In this document: piece by piece, positions 18,864 through 28,110 of the stretch
Layout of the letters: the number at the start of each line of letters is the position of its first letter
Position numbering within the stretch: the stretch's first letter is position 1
From: DATFVA01 sp963832355
Lineage (GTDB): Bacteria > Bacteroidota > Ignavibacteria > Ignavibacteriales > Ignavibacteriaceae
Assembly (NCBI GenBank): GCA_963832355.1
Contig: CAWHTX010000004.1
Coordinates: forward strand, 59,737-123,736
Length of the DNA stretch: 64,000 nt
Reading direction: 5' to 3'
Notes under the pieces: model-generated
The model's input: the letters and a program-made list of their open reading frames with translations, nothing else
What the model was told of the DNA's origin: nothing
Database searches by the model: none
Translations under genes and position numbers: made by a program

Positions 18864-19277
18864 TTACACTTCCAGAACCTCTGCCGCCCTTTTATACTGA
18901 CTTGCATCCACGTAAAGCAAATATCCGAATCCGCCTCTGCCGTCTGATACAGCATTGGAAGAGTAAATATTAACACCGGCTTTGTAAAGCTTTTGGTGGA
19001 TGTCTACCAGGGCTCCTATTTCATCATCACCAAGTACCAGGAAAGCCGGGTTAGGACCATCAATATTAAGGTTCGCCTTTTTAGCCTCAACCTGCAATTT
19101 GGATGGATCTTCCGGAAAAAGTGCGAATTGTGTACGTAATAAACCTGTTGGAACACAGGTAAAAGCAAACAGATTTACGCCAACGCTGGCAAGGAATGAA
19201 AGTATTTTGTAGGCCTCACCGGGATGATCCTGAACGGAGCAATAGTAGTAGTCAACTTTTCTTATTTTTGTTGCCAT
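18864..19277 (-). CDS. Tandem ACT-domain protein
   Basis: 137 residues. The first half (about 8-65) reads 'VDYYYCSVQDHPGEAYKILSFLASVGVNLFAFTCVP', and the second half (about 75-135) 'NPAFLVLGDDEIGALVDIHQKLYKAGVNIYSSNAVSDG'. Both have the beta-alpha-beta-beta-alpha-beta order and the 'D-PG' turn of ACT domains, which bind amino acids to regulate enzymes. No enzyme domain is attached, so it is a stand-alone ACT protein. No ligand can be assigned. It is monocistronic as far as can be seen, with a GGAGG-type ribosome site before the ATG. Confidence 0.85.
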   Translation of the reverse strand: MATKIRKVDYYYCSVQDHPGEAYKILSFLASVGVNLFAFTCVPTGLLRTQFALFPEDPSKLQVEAKKANLNIDGPNPAFLVLGDDEIGALVDIHQKLYKAGVNIYSSNAVSDGRGGFGYLLYVDASQYKRAAEVLEV

Positions 19278-19456
19278 ATTACCTCCGGTAATTAAGGCTG
19301 ATAAATTCGAATCGATTGATTCTACCTGCCCTTAAAATAAACAAAAGAATTATAATTATTTTATTCAGGCACCAGGATTGTGTTTTATGCAATGTAAAGG
19401 AAGAGGTCCGGGGTACATAATTTTGAGGCGGGGGGGAAGACTTTTATCGGGAAAGG

Positions 19457-20533
19457 TCAGCTTAGTTTTAGCCGGAGTTTTTTCCTGAGGAAGTCGGCCA
19501 GTTTTTCTGCCTCGGCTTCCGCCAGATTACGGATTTTTTTAGTAACCTTCCCGAAGAATTCAAATTCTACATCTACAAAATCATTTTTGATCGTTCTTTT
19601 CCATATGCCTGCAACACGACACTTGTAAACTATGATAGGGAAGAACATCCCGTTCAAGGTAACATAGCTTCTGGCAATTGCTTCGCTTAGCACTGCAGAT
19701 CTGTCCGTATATGCTATAAGATATTCATCAAATGCGGGCAAAAGATAAAGTTTATCATCCGGTTGAATATTCGCACGGGTTTTATCATAAAAATAGGTAC
19801 TGTTTCCTTCCGGGAATGATGTGAATTCTGTCTTCACGAGTTCGGCGGCTTTTCTTGAATCGGTTAGGTTTAACCCGGACCACCATGAAAAATCCCGGAT
19901 AGTTGCTGGTCCCCGACTGGTAAAGTATATCCGGGCAAGTTTTGCCAGAGCTTCTTCTCTGCTCACTTTAGGCGCTCCATTTATCCTTTCCGAAATAAGC
20001 GCATAAGTCTGTTTATTTCCTTCGGGTGCGCCGCTGCAGATCAATCCCGACAACTCTGCTTCTGCAAAGATATGAGAGGCCCGGTTCATATCAGTTTTAA
20101 TCTTTGCATCATTAAGCAGCTTTATGAGTTCATTTCGTGTAAGGTGCTTACCCCCCGATAATGCTTCGCCCATTATTTTCTTGCATTTAGTGAGGATGGA
20201 GGGAGTAAGTCCCAGCTCACGATGCCGGCCGTTCATACCTTTCCTGATCCGCGAAGCCGTCAGGTCAAGCATCCAGGGGAGATCGTCGGAGGATACAAAA
20301 TGCCAGGTAGGGCGGAGTATGTGGGTCCTGATAATATCTCCGGCGGTTATTGCCTCATCAACCAACTGCTCACTGCCATCATTTAGACGAAGACCTATTG
20401 CCAGCTTCGCCATCATATAGTCCTGCGACTGTACAGCGCCGAGGTATTTAACAATATCCTTCACACTACCCGTGATCGGTGCAGAGATGCGCTGGTTTGC
20501 CAGACGAAGGGGAGGTATATCTGATAATTTCAT
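19457..20533 (-). CDS. AlkZ/YcaQ-like winged-helix DNA glycosylase family protein
   Basis: 358 residues, the usual length for the HTH_42 (AlkZ/AlkX, YcaQ) family of tandem winged-helix proteins. Visible signatures: 'LGAVQSQDYMMAKLAIGLRL' with the Q-x-Q motif (Gln35/Gln37) that is catalytic in AlkZ-type glycosylases, 'DIIRTHILRPTWHFV', 'KHLTRNELIKLL' and 'LYLLPAFDEYLIAYTDR'. Family members excise bulky alkyl adducts or unhook interstrand crosslinks. The product is cytoplasmic. Its ATG overlaps the stop of the SMUG2-like gene by four bases (20530-20533), so the two are translationally coupled. The exact lesion is unknown. Confidence 0.85.
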   Translation of the reverse strand: MKLSDIPPLRLANQRISAPITGSVKDIVKYLGAVQSQDYMMAKLAIGLRLNDGSEQLVDEAITAGDIIRTHILRPTWHFVSSDDLPWMLDLTASRIRKGMNGRHRELGLTPSILTKCKKIMGEALSGGKHLTRNELIKLLNDAKIKTDMNRASHIFAEAELSGLICSGAPEGNKQTYALISERINGAPKVSREEALAKLARIYFTSRGPATIRDFSWWSGLNLTDSRKAAELVKTEFTSFPEGNSTYFYDKTRANIQPDDKLYLLPAFDEYLIAYTDRSAVLSEAIARSYVTLNGMFFPIIVYKCRVAGIWKRTIKNDFVDVEFEFFGKVTKKIRNLAEAEAEKLADFLRKKLRLKLS

Positions 20534-21213
20534 TTCAGGGCATCCATGTAATTATTTATATACTTCTGAAGGTGCTTCCTTTTGTACTGCATAATATACC
20601 GGGGGTGATCAAGCGGGGTGATCTCTCCAAAAAGTTTTTCCTTTTCATTGAGGTTGGTCAGAAATTTATAATTCTTCCCCGATCCCAGACAGTAACAAAT
20701 ATCCCTGTTTATACCAAACGACAACTGCTTCTTAAGAGTTTCAACAATAAAATCGTAAACGGCATCGGTAAGTTTCTTATCATCATAATAATTGTAGTTA
20801 GTCTCCTTACCGCTGCTGCCGGTTTTAGTAAAGCCCAGGGGACAGACTGCACTGATAAAATATTTAGAGTAGAACTTTTTTACTCCGCCGAATTCCTCGA
20901 TCATCATATAAACAAATTCAGATGAAGTTTCGTATGAGCGCTGTCCCTCTATTTTAATTCCGCAGTATTCATTCAGTCTGATAGTGTCGGTGAAGGCTAT
21001 ACCTGTAACTCCCGCCCCGTGCCGGCCGGGATTAATCCCAAGTATAATAGTACGTTCTTTATCGTCATCGAAGTATTTCTTATAGAATTTATTTGTTACC
21101 GGAAGAATATCAGGATTCTCCCTGAAGGGATTCATTATGCTGATGTTACCGGGCAGTTTTCCGTTAAATTTCAAATTGCGGTTGAAATAATTTACTTTAT
21201 CAGCAAAAGACAT
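20530..21213 (-). CDS. SMUG2-like uracil-DNA glycosylase family protein
   Basis: 227 residues. The active-site motif is 'LGINPGRHGAGVTGIAFTD' (Asn61 in GINPG), and the C-terminal motif is 'LDHPRYIMQYKRKHLQKYI'. The spacing and both motifs match the SMUG2 group of the uracil-DNA glycosylase superfamily, which removes uracil or oxidised bases. 'FISAVCPLGFTK' in the middle is also typical. It is the first gene of a two-gene unit, overlapping the AlkZ-like gene by ATGA. No lyase or AP-endonuclease gene is adjacent. Confidence 0.88.
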   Translation of the reverse strand: MSFADKVNYFNRNLKFNGKLPGNISIMNPFRENPDILPVTNKFYKKYFDDDKERTIILGINPGRHGAGVTGIAFTDTIRLNEYCGIKIEGQRSYETSSEFVYMMIEEFGGVKKFYSKYFISAVCPLGFTKTGSSGKETNYNYYDDKKLTDAVYDFIVETLKKQLSFGINRDICYCLGSGKNYKFLTNLNEKEKLFGEITPLDHPRYIMQYKRKHLQKYINNYMDALK

Positions 21214-21341
21214 AGGAATGAATAATTATAATCCCGCTCAGAACGGGAAAGGTTAACGGATGTTGAATTAAACTATTAATAATTTACTAATAATTCTTTT
21301 AATTCATGCTTCGTTATTCTTTCTGCCCGTTGTAATACGCC

Positions 21342-22295
21342 CTATGCAACTTTCAAGATTATCTTTCCTTTACCGTGCTGGGTGTCGAGCCGCTTATGCG
21401 CTTTTGAAACATCCTTCAACGGCATGGTTTCTTCAATAACAGAATGCACCTGGCCTCTGCTGAAAAGGGGAGTCATCTCCTTCAGGCGTTTTGACTCTCG
21501 TGTCAGAAAAACTCCATAAAGAGAAATGTTTTTATAATTCAGTGCGCCAAGATCTCCTTTTGGAGGAAGAATACAAGACATGCGTCCGAATGGTCTTATT
21601 GCCGGCAGGCAGCGGGATACCACTTCCTCTCCCTGCACGTCGAATACTGCATCCGCACCTTTTCCACCGGTTTCATTAAGAACAGTCTTAATTACATTAT
21701 CATTGTCGTGATAATCCACAACAACATCAGCTCCGAGATCCTCCAGGAATTTATGGTGATTGCGGCTTGCGGTAGCGATTACCCGCGCCCCTGAGACCTT
21801 CGCGAACTGCACGGCAAAAGAGCCCACACCCCCTGCCGCTCCCTGTATAAGTATAGTTTCACCGGCGCGTATCTTTATTTTCCTTACAACCGCCTCCCAC
21901 GCTGTCCCGCCGGCAAGAGGAATTGCAGCAGCCTCTTCAAATGATATCCCTTCGGGCTTCTTTGCAATAATTGATGCGGCAACAGTATTATATTCTGCAT
22001 AAGTCCCGAGCTGATTTCCATGAATTAAGGGAGTAAAATAAACCTCATCTCCTTCTTTCAAACCGTCGGAATCGCCGTTGATCTTCTCAATAACTCCTGC
22101 AGCATCATATCCAAGCACAACAGGTGGATTAAGATCAGCCCACGAGCCGTTCTGCCTTGCTTTTGCATCAACGGGATTGGTACCCGATGCCATAATTTTT
22201 ACTAAAGCCTCACCTTTTTTCGGTTCCGGCTTGTCTATATCTCTCATCTCGAAAAGATCGGCATCACCGAACTTCGGAAGAACCATAGCTTTCAT
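21342..22295 (-). CDS. Zinc-independent quinone oxidoreductase-like dehydrogenase (MDR superfamily)
   Basis: The ATG at 22295 (MKAMVLPKFGDAD) is preferred over one 30 bases upstream because GGAG lies directly before it. That gives 317 residues. GroES-like N-domain: 'GEALVKIMASGTNPVDAKARQ' and 'VVLGYDAAGVIE'. The Rossmann domain carries 'ILIQGAAGGVGSFAVQFAKVSGARVIATAS', the AAGGVG NADPH-binding loop. The Cys/His zinc ligands of alcohol dehydrogenases are absent, as in quinone oxidoreductases. The product is a cytoplasmic NADPH-dependent reductase of unknown substrate. Confidence 0.88.
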   Translation of the reverse strand: MKAMVLPKFGDADLFEMRDIDKPEPKKGEALVKIMASGTNPVDAKARQNGSWADLNPPVVLGYDAAGVIEKINGDSDGLKEGDEVYFTPLIHGNQLGTYAEYNTVAASIIAKKPEGISFEEAAAIPLAGGTAWEAVVRKIKIRAGETILIQGAAGGVGSFAVQFAKVSGARVIATASRNHHKFLEDLGADVVVDYHDNDNVIKTVLNETGGKGADAVFDVQGEEVVSRCLPAIRPFGRMSCILPPKGDLGALNYKNISLYGVFLTRESKRLKEMTPLFSRGQVHSVIEETMPLKDVSKAHKRLDTQHGKGKIILKVA

Positions 22296-22381
22296 ATTAT
22301 CTCCAGATTGTTTGCATACTTTCATATTATGATTTTCGCGTTCAACATTTGTGATAAGGATTTAAGGGAGGCTTTTTAATT

Positions 22382-22447
22382 GTTTTCACATCGTTTTCAG
22401 AACGTTTTCAGAGTGTTTTCAGAACGTTTTCAGAGCGTTTTCAGGTG
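22382..22447. repeat. Six 11-bp tandem repeats (GTTTTCAGAAC type)
   Basis: Six consecutive 11-base units, all beginning GTTTTCA: the first (GTTTTCACATC) and last are most diverged, and the middle four alternate GTTTTCAGAAC and GTTTTCAGAGT/C. The unit length is not a multiple of three and the array is intergenic, between the divergent reductase (ending its start at 22295) and the transporter (22551). Eleven bases is close to one helical turn, so the units present the same face. Confidence 0.9.
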
Positions 22448-22550
22448 GTATTTGGGCAGGGGCTGCACCCCGGTTAGCCGCGAATGATGCGCAGACGCAT
22501 TGCAATCTTATATTTTCCTATATTGCATTAACAGATACAAATTATTTGCT

Positions 22551-23171
22551 ATGAATAAACTATTGAAAAAAGCCCTCGTACTGGCAGTTATAACTGTTGT
22601 TTATAATGTGATAGAAGGACTGATCTCCGTCTTCTTCGGAGCGAAAGATGAAACACTCGCACTGCTTGGATTCGGTGTCGACAGCTTCGTTGAAGTGATT
22701 TCGGGCATCGGAATTCTTCACATGGTGCTTCGTATGAAATATTCTAAAGTAAAAAGGAGAGATAAGTTCGAGCGAACAGCCCTGGTAATTAACGGATCGG
22801 CATTCTATCTTTTAACATTAGGATTAGTAGCAGGCTCAGTACTGAATATAATTTATGATGTAAGACCAACAACTACTTTTGCGGGAATAATTATTTCTGT
22901 TATCTCAATCGGTACGATGTACTACCTCATGAAGGCAAAACTTGCAGTGGGGAAGGAACTTAATTCAGATGCTATTATCGCCGACGCGAACTGTACAAAG
23001 ACATGCTTCTATCTCTCATTCATTCTGCTGGCCTCAAGCGGACTGTATGAAATATTTCACATTGCCTACTTTGATATCCTTGGTTCACTTGGTATCGCCT
23101 ACTATGCTTTCAGAGAGGGGAGAGAATCGTTTGAAAAATCACGTTCTGAGGAAATAGCCTGCGAATGTTAA
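22551..23171 (+). CDS. Cation-diffusion-facilitator-like membrane protein
   Basis: 206 residues from the ATG at 22551 (MNKLLKKALVLAVITV). Five or six membrane helices span the protein. Metal-site-like motifs are 'LLGFGVDSFVEVISGIG' in the second helix and 'NSDAIIADANCTKTCFYLS' in the fifth, positions that match the paired Asp/His sites of CDF transporters. The C-terminal cytoplasmic domain of full-length CDFs is missing and the protein ends CEC. It could be a short CDF-type divalent-metal exporter, or a CDF relative with altered specificity. It has a strong 11-bp repeat array about 100 bases upstream. Confidence 0.72.
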   Translation: MNKLLKKALVLAVITVVYNVIEGLISVFFGAKDETLALLGFGVDSFVEVISGIGILHMVLRMKYSKVKRRDKFERTALVINGSAFYLLTLGLVAGSVLNIIYDVRPTTTFAGIIISVISIGTMYYLMKAKLAVGKELNSDAIIADANCTKTCFYLSFILLASSGLYEIFHIAYFDILGSLGIAYYAFREGRESFEKSRSEEIACEC

Positions 23172-23293
23172 CCCCGTCATATAGATTCTATAGCGCCGTG
23201 CGGCTGTGGGCTGGTAAAATATGATCAGGAGCTGCAGGAGTGTTTCAGCGGTACACACCCGGGATCGAGGTAAAATTTCCCATTAAAAATAAT

Positions 23294-23327
23294 TGAAAAA
23301 AAAGGGAGCCGGTGAAATCAGCTCCCT
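23294..23327 (-). terminator. Rho-independent terminator of 23393-24910
   Basis: Stem AGGGAGC / GCTCCCT (7 bp) with an 11-base loop. On the minus strand it is followed by eight T residues (A-run at 23296-23303 on the plus strand). It sits about 70 bases past the stop of the T9SS cargo gene. Confidence 0.85.
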
Positions 23328-23392
23328 CTGATGGGGTGTCACTGAACGGACCACCTGCCCCCCAAACAGGTTTCTCCGCACCAGGAAAATTT

Positions 23393-24910
23393 TTATTTCA
23401 GAAGTTCCATCTTCTTTACAAAATGCTTTCCGTCAGCCTTTAATTCGTAAAAGTATACTCCTGACGAAAGATCTTCTGCATTCAGGTTAATACTGTGTTT
23501 ACCCGCAGTGAAATATCCGTTTACCAGCGTCCTGATTTTTTGTCCCAGCACATTATAAAGATTAACTGTAATATGATCATCTTTAGAAAGGCTGAAATTA
23601 ATCGTGGTTGAAGGGTTGAAAGGATTCGGATAATTCTGATCAAGTTTGAAGTCAGCAGGAGCACCGGCAGCATCAGGTTCAACGGCAGTGGCCTGATCCG
23701 CGGTCAGTATAACCAGGTTGCGTACAAGAGGACTTGAAAAACTTACAGTATTATTCTGTGCATCAACAACCGCTCCTGAGTAAGTTGTCCAGGACAAGGT
23801 CTGCGCACTGTAGTATTTAACCTGTATTGTTGATTCATCGATATTCGAACCGGAAGCCTGGATATCGTTATAATGAAGCTGGTAGTTAACATCAGAATTA
23901 AATAACATACCGTAGCCGCAGTTTCCGCCCTGGTGCATTCCGTTCATTCCGTTCGGCAGGTACATATCAACTTCATAAGCTGCGAATGGATTTTCATTTC
24001 CTATTCCCGGCATCTGCTGGTAGGAAGTTTCAAAGATCTGGCAGAACATTGAGTCGGCCATCATTCCTCCTCCTCCGCCCATATGCCACCAATTGGGATT
24101 CACCTGCATCCAGTCATTATCATCAAACGGGGTCTCAACATTAACGGGGTCATTCATATACCTGTGTATCCAGTTACCGCCGAATCCCTGGTGAAACAGA
24201 GTTGAGTCTCTCCATTCCAGACCGTTTATCTCAAAAACGACAACCATCGGCAGGTATTCTCTTTCGATCTCACCGCCTGTGATTGTAATCTGTTCGCCGT
24301 TAGCAGGACGGACAGCACCCGATTCGGGTTCATACCACCAGGGACCAAAATTCAGCATATAATCAGGAACCGAATCGTTATCCACATCCAGGTAGTAGGT
24401 TGACATCATGAAAGTTGTATCAACAAGGGCTGTACCCGAAAGTTCTACTGTCTGCAGCGAATCGAACATCCATCCGAAACCGCTTCCTCCGCATCCGCCG
24501 CCGCCGTGAGAATAATATCCCATAAAATTCCAGAAAGAATCGAACGGGTCACGCCAGAATTCGTTATTAATATTGTAAACGATGAGCATTTCGTAACCCA
24601 TTCCATTCTCAACCACTCCTCCTTCGATCGTAACCTGGTCTCCGTCCTGCGGTCTTACAGCATTGCTGCTGTCGGGCTCATACCACCAGGGACCAAAGTT
24701 CAGCATATAATCAGGATTTCCATCATTGTCTTCATCCAGATAGTACATTGCATGCATCATTCCGGAATCAACTATTGCTGTACCGCTAACCGTAACGGTC
24801 TCAATCGAATCAGGATCTATAAAACCGCCTCCGCCGCCCATCTGCGCAAAAACACTCAAACCGGGAAATAAAAAGAACAGCATAACACTCAGTATTTTTT
24901 TTCTCATCAT
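23393..24910 (-). CDS. T9SS-secreted protein with duplicated Gly-rich module
   Basis: 505 residues; a second ATG at 24907 has the better-spaced GGAG. Signal peptide MRKKILSVMLFFLFPGLSVFAQ. The mature part holds two copies of a ~95-residue module beginning 'DSIETVTVSGTAIVDSGMM' and 'DSLQTVELSGTALVDTTFM', each with 'YMLNFGPWWYEP' and a 'WRD' ending, separated by Gly-rich loops. An unassigned middle (about 250-390) leads to a C-terminal T9SS sorting domain ('FKLDQNYPNPFNPSTTINFS' to 'FVKKMELLK'). It is exported by type IX secretion and presumably surface-attached. Module function is unknown. Confidence 0.88.
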   Translation of the reverse strand: MMRKKILSVMLFFLFPGLSVFAQMGGGGGFIDPDSIETVTVSGTAIVDSGMMHAMYYLDEDNDGNPDYMLNFGPWWYEPDSSNAVRPQDGDQVTIEGGVVENGMGYEMLIVYNINNEFWRDPFDSFWNFMGYYSHGGGGCGGSGFGWMFDSLQTVELSGTALVDTTFMMSTYYLDVDNDSVPDYMLNFGPWWYEPESGAVRPANGEQITITGGEIEREYLPMVVVFEINGLEWRDSTLFHQGFGGNWIHRYMNDPVNVETPFDDNDWMQVNPNWWHMGGGGGMMADSMFCQIFETSYQQMPGIGNENPFAAYEVDMYLPNGMNGMHQGGNCGYGMLFNSDVNYQLHYNDIQASGSNIDESTIQVKYYSAQTLSWTTYSGAVVDAQNNTVSFSSPLVRNLVILTADQATAVEPDAAGAPADFKLDQNYPNPFNPSTTINFSLSKDDHITVNLYNVLGQKIRTLVNGYFTAGKHSINLNAEDLSSGVYFYELKADGKHFVKKMELLK

Positions 24911-25440
24911 TTACTCCTTTCATAAACAAAATCACCACAACTGCCGGAATTTATCTGCATCGGCGGCTGAAGCTTGGAGATCAGTATGAATTAATTAACA
25001 CTTAAAATATCTTCTTACAATTATACCTGCCCCAGGCAGCCGATATTCTTACTCATCCCAATACTGTGCCAGTCCGTAAATGGAACATAAATCGAATATT
25101 TTCGGGCTAAATAAAGGGAGAATTTCAGATTGTAGAAGGGGGATTCTAATACTTAAGAACAGGAAACTGATACCCTTTAACAATAATATACTTATGGAAA
25201 TTATTTGTTTACAAAAAAAGTTAATACCTATTGACTATTAGGATATGAATCACATAATTTCCCGAAAAAATTAAGAATCATCCATTCGGGTCAGGTATAT
25301 GATGCAAAAAACGGCTGGATATATAGGGTATGATATGTTCCTGCGAAGATGTCGCAGTGAACACGATTGAAAATATGTTACTTCTCTCGCCGGTAACAAG
25401 GCGGGGAAATGTAACTACAGTTAGCGTCAGCTGCCGGTAA

Positions 25441-27498
25441 TCACCAGCCGCCGCCTCCTCCTCCTCCTCCTCCGCCGCCGGAAGAACCGCCGCTGCCGGA
25501 GCTTGATCCGGGAGCGCTCGATGACGATGAAACTGCACTTGAAAAGGAACTGCTGAATGATGATGCAAATCCTGCAGCGTTAAAGCTGCTCCAGGCTGTG
25601 CCGGAATACCATACAGGAGAATAGTTCTGATCTATCGCAGCTTTGGCAAGTACGTCAGAAAACTGTTCCGACCATTTCTGTTCAACATTCAGCGCGAATG
25701 CATAAGGCAGATATTTCTCAAAAAGTTCAGGAGTCTTTTCAACGGGAGTAAGATAATTCAGGCGCTCTTTTTCAGCGGTCGACAAATACATCTCAAACCC
25801 CTCTATCTTATCCAGCAGCTTCCGTCCCAGTAAGGTCGGCGCCTTAAGCAGATGATAAAACAGCACGTTCAGAAAAATGATGATGCCTGCGATAATGCCC
25901 GACAGCAGAGAACCCATGCTGTAAAAGAACCAGATGCCTACTATCTCACCGATGAGGAAGGGGAGTGCAAAGAGCGAAGAGAATATCAGCGTTCCGATCA
26001 GAGATGCCTTTATTCTGCCGCCCGAGAAAGCGCGTTTCCAGGTTCTGAAAAGATTGATGAGAAGTGCTCCTACGCCAAGACTCCATATCGAGATCCAGAC
26101 CAGCAGAAAAGCCTGTTCTCCGCGTCCCATTAATATGCTCAGCAGCAGGAACACGAAAGAGATCACCGCGCCTATTATAAACTGTTTCCTGTTAGTTATA
26201 AAGTAAATTTTTTCGTATGAATTCTTCAGTTCTTTCTTTAACGAGTTAATCGCACTGCTGAATATTGTATGATTGGTATTCTTTAGTTCAAGTTCATACT
26301 GCCCGTCCGTTTCCCCGTCATTCTTCGGCATCGTCTTCAGTCTGCTCTGTATAGCAGATGTAAGTACGCCCGACAGCTTCCTCGCAAAAAAGTTACTACT
26401 GTTCTTTAGTGAGTCGATCTGCTTAAGCGCTTCTTCAGCCTGTAAGCCCGGCACTCCCGACTTTGAAAAGGTCAGCTTCTCCGCAATCTTTTTTTCTTCT
26501 TTACTTAAGGCTGTAGTATCGGTTTTTAGTCGTATCAGCGAATACTTCCCGTCATCCTCTTTTATCTTTAAGTATCCCTTCACGGCCATATTGATGATCG
26601 CTGCAGTAAAAGCTCCGTTATCATAACCCATTCGTTTTACATAGCGGACAGCCGCAGGGGAAAGTTTGTCGGGTGGTTCGAACAGAGGGAAGATCACATC
26701 CTTCTCAGGGTCTTTCCCAACCCTGCTCCACACAATTATATAATAAAATAATATTACGAATAGTCCGATAATACCAACTATCTCGCTCCGGTTATCGTTT
26801 GCGAAATAGCCGAGTTTGTCGGTCGCGGAAGGTTCCGTTACTATCCCTTTGGGAAACTCAAGTACGATCGTCAGTCCTTCATAAGGATTGAGCGGACGGG
26901 TGATCCTGTAGAATACCTTACCCGGCGATAACACGCGTGCAGTCAGATCAGCTGCCCGTGAACCTGAACGTCCGGTATAGCCGTAATACTTCAAGTCACC
27001 CGAAGATACGCCCCCAGGCAGTGTAATTATTGCGGATGCACTCTCAATGGAAAAATTCCATCCGTTGCCGGTAATATTCCAGTAAAGTTCATCGTGGTCG
27101 TCAAAGAAACCAAGCTGGCGGCTGGTTTTGTATTCAATTCTATAGGTATAATCACCGGGATCAAGATAAACGTTTTTATTCCCTGCATAAATACGTATGC
27201 CGTTTTCCAGATTTTCAGTATGATAATCCTCGGTGCGGCCGTCCCTGTAAACACCAAGTATCTGCATATCGACTACAACTTTATTGCCGTAAGGATCGCG
27301 GTAAGTGGTAGGAAAATCGCGATAGATGCCGCGCCTTATGTTTCGTCCCGCCGCCTTCACTTTAATTGTCTCCGTAACGTTCATCGAAGCATCTTTATTG
27401 ATAACAATATCACTGTGGTAAGAATATATCTTTTCCTTCTGCGGGTAAGCAGATGCACTTAAAAGGGAAAGTAAAATAATAGTAAATATTTTTTTCAT
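25441..27498 (-). CDS. DUF2207 membrane protein with Gly-rich tail
   Basis: 685 residues. A signal peptide (MKKIFTIILLSLLSASAYPQ) is followed by an exported beta-rich DUF2207 domain (about 22-220, 'NITGNGWNFSIESASAIITLPGG'), a membrane helix near 237-255, cytoplasmic helices, two further hydrophobic segments around 440-540, and a Ser/Gly tail ending in eleven Gly residues and Trp. This is the standard architecture of DUF2207 proteins, which accompany LemA in many bacteria. The stop of LemA (TGA) directly touches this ATG. Function is unknown, probably envelope-related. Confidence 0.9.
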   Translation of the reverse strand: MKKIFTIILLSLLSASAYPQKEKIYSYHSDIVINKDASMNVTETIKVKAAGRNIRRGIYRDFPTTYRDPYGNKVVVDMQILGVYRDGRTEDYHTENLENGIRIYAGNKNVYLDPGDYTYRIEYKTSRQLGFFDDHDELYWNITGNGWNFSIESASAIITLPGGVSSGDLKYYGYTGRSGSRAADLTARVLSPGKVFYRITRPLNPYEGLTIVLEFPKGIVTEPSATDKLGYFANDNRSEIVGIIGLFVILFYYIIVWSRVGKDPEKDVIFPLFEPPDKLSPAAVRYVKRMGYDNGAFTAAIINMAVKGYLKIKEDDGKYSLIRLKTDTTALSKEEKKIAEKLTFSKSGVPGLQAEEALKQIDSLKNSSNFFARKLSGVLTSAIQSRLKTMPKNDGETDGQYELELKNTNHTIFSSAINSLKKELKNSYEKIYFITNRKQFIIGAVISFVFLLLSILMGRGEQAFLLVWISIWSLGVGALLINLFRTWKRAFSGGRIKASLIGTLIFSSLFALPFLIGEIVGIWFFYSMGSLLSGIIAGIIIFLNVLFYHLLKAPTLLGRKLLDKIEGFEMYLSTAEKERLNYLTPVEKTPELFEKYLPYAFALNVEQKWSEQFSDVLAKAAIDQNYSPVWYSGTAWSSFNAAGFASSFSSSFSSAVSSSSSAPGSSSGSGGSSGGGGGGGGGGGW

Positions 27499-28047
27499 TC
27501 AGCTGAGACCAACCTCCGGAGTTTCCCGTTCCGTTGCATATGTAATCTCGAAGAATTCCTCTTTCTTAAAACTAAAGAGGGAGGCGACGATATTGGATGG
27601 GAATGACTCAATTTGCGTATTATAATCCCGCACTGCCCCGTTGTAATAGCGGCGTGAGTATTGGATCTGGTCTTCTACCTCTGTAAGCTGCTTCTGAAGA
27701 TTCAGGAAGCCCTGATTTGCTTTAAGGTCGGGATAATTTTCCACAACTGCGAGAAGGTTTCTTAATCGTCCCGACAGCGCCGATTCGGGCTTTGCCTTCT
27801 CGCCGGGCGAATTAATCTTCATCGATTTTGCCCTCAGCGCGGTGATATCCTGCATAAGTTCACGTTCGTACTGGGTGTATCCTTTAACCGCACCAACCAG
27901 GTTGGGAATCAGGTCGTATCTGCGCTTAAGCTGCACGTCTATTCCGCTCCATGCTTCGTTAACGATATTCCGCTGACTAATGAACCTGTTATAGATGTAC
28001 GCAAACCAGGCGGCAAGAAGTAATATGATAATGACGAGGAGTATCAA
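27499..28047 (-). CDS. LemA-family membrane protein
   Basis: 182 residues. An N-terminal signal-anchor helix (MILLVIIILLLAAWFAYIYN) is followed by 'FISQRNIVNEAWSGIDVQLKRRYDLIPNLV', the LemA signature, and a helical coiled-coil body with 'AVVENYPDLKANQGFLNLQKQLTEVEDQIQYSRRYYN' and the 'FPSNIVASLFSFKKEEFFE' end. The start has only a weak ribosome site; no better ATG is nearby. Forms an operon with the DUF2207 gene, zero bases apart. Confidence 0.93.
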   Translation of the reverse strand: MILLVIIILLLAAWFAYIYNRFISQRNIVNEAWSGIDVQLKRRYDLIPNLVGAVKGYTQYERELMQDITALRAKSMKINSPGEKAKPESALSGRLRNLLAVVENYPDLKANQGFLNLQKQLTEVEDQIQYSRRYYNGAVRDYNTQIESFPSNIVASLFSFKKEEFFEITYATERETPEVGLS

Positions 28048-28110
28048 AGTAAATTAAGGAAATTGTTTAATGGTTTAATTGTTAAACTGTTATATTGTTA
28101 ATGTAACTTT

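Noticed and set aside
22382..22447. Possible CRISPR-like repeat
   Set aside because: Units are 11 bases, directly adjacent without spacers, and no cas gene is present.
25278..25568. A 96-codon minus-strand open frame overlapping the DUF2207 tail
   Set aside because: It is an off-frame shadow of the Gly-rich end of the DUF2207 gene, with no start signal.
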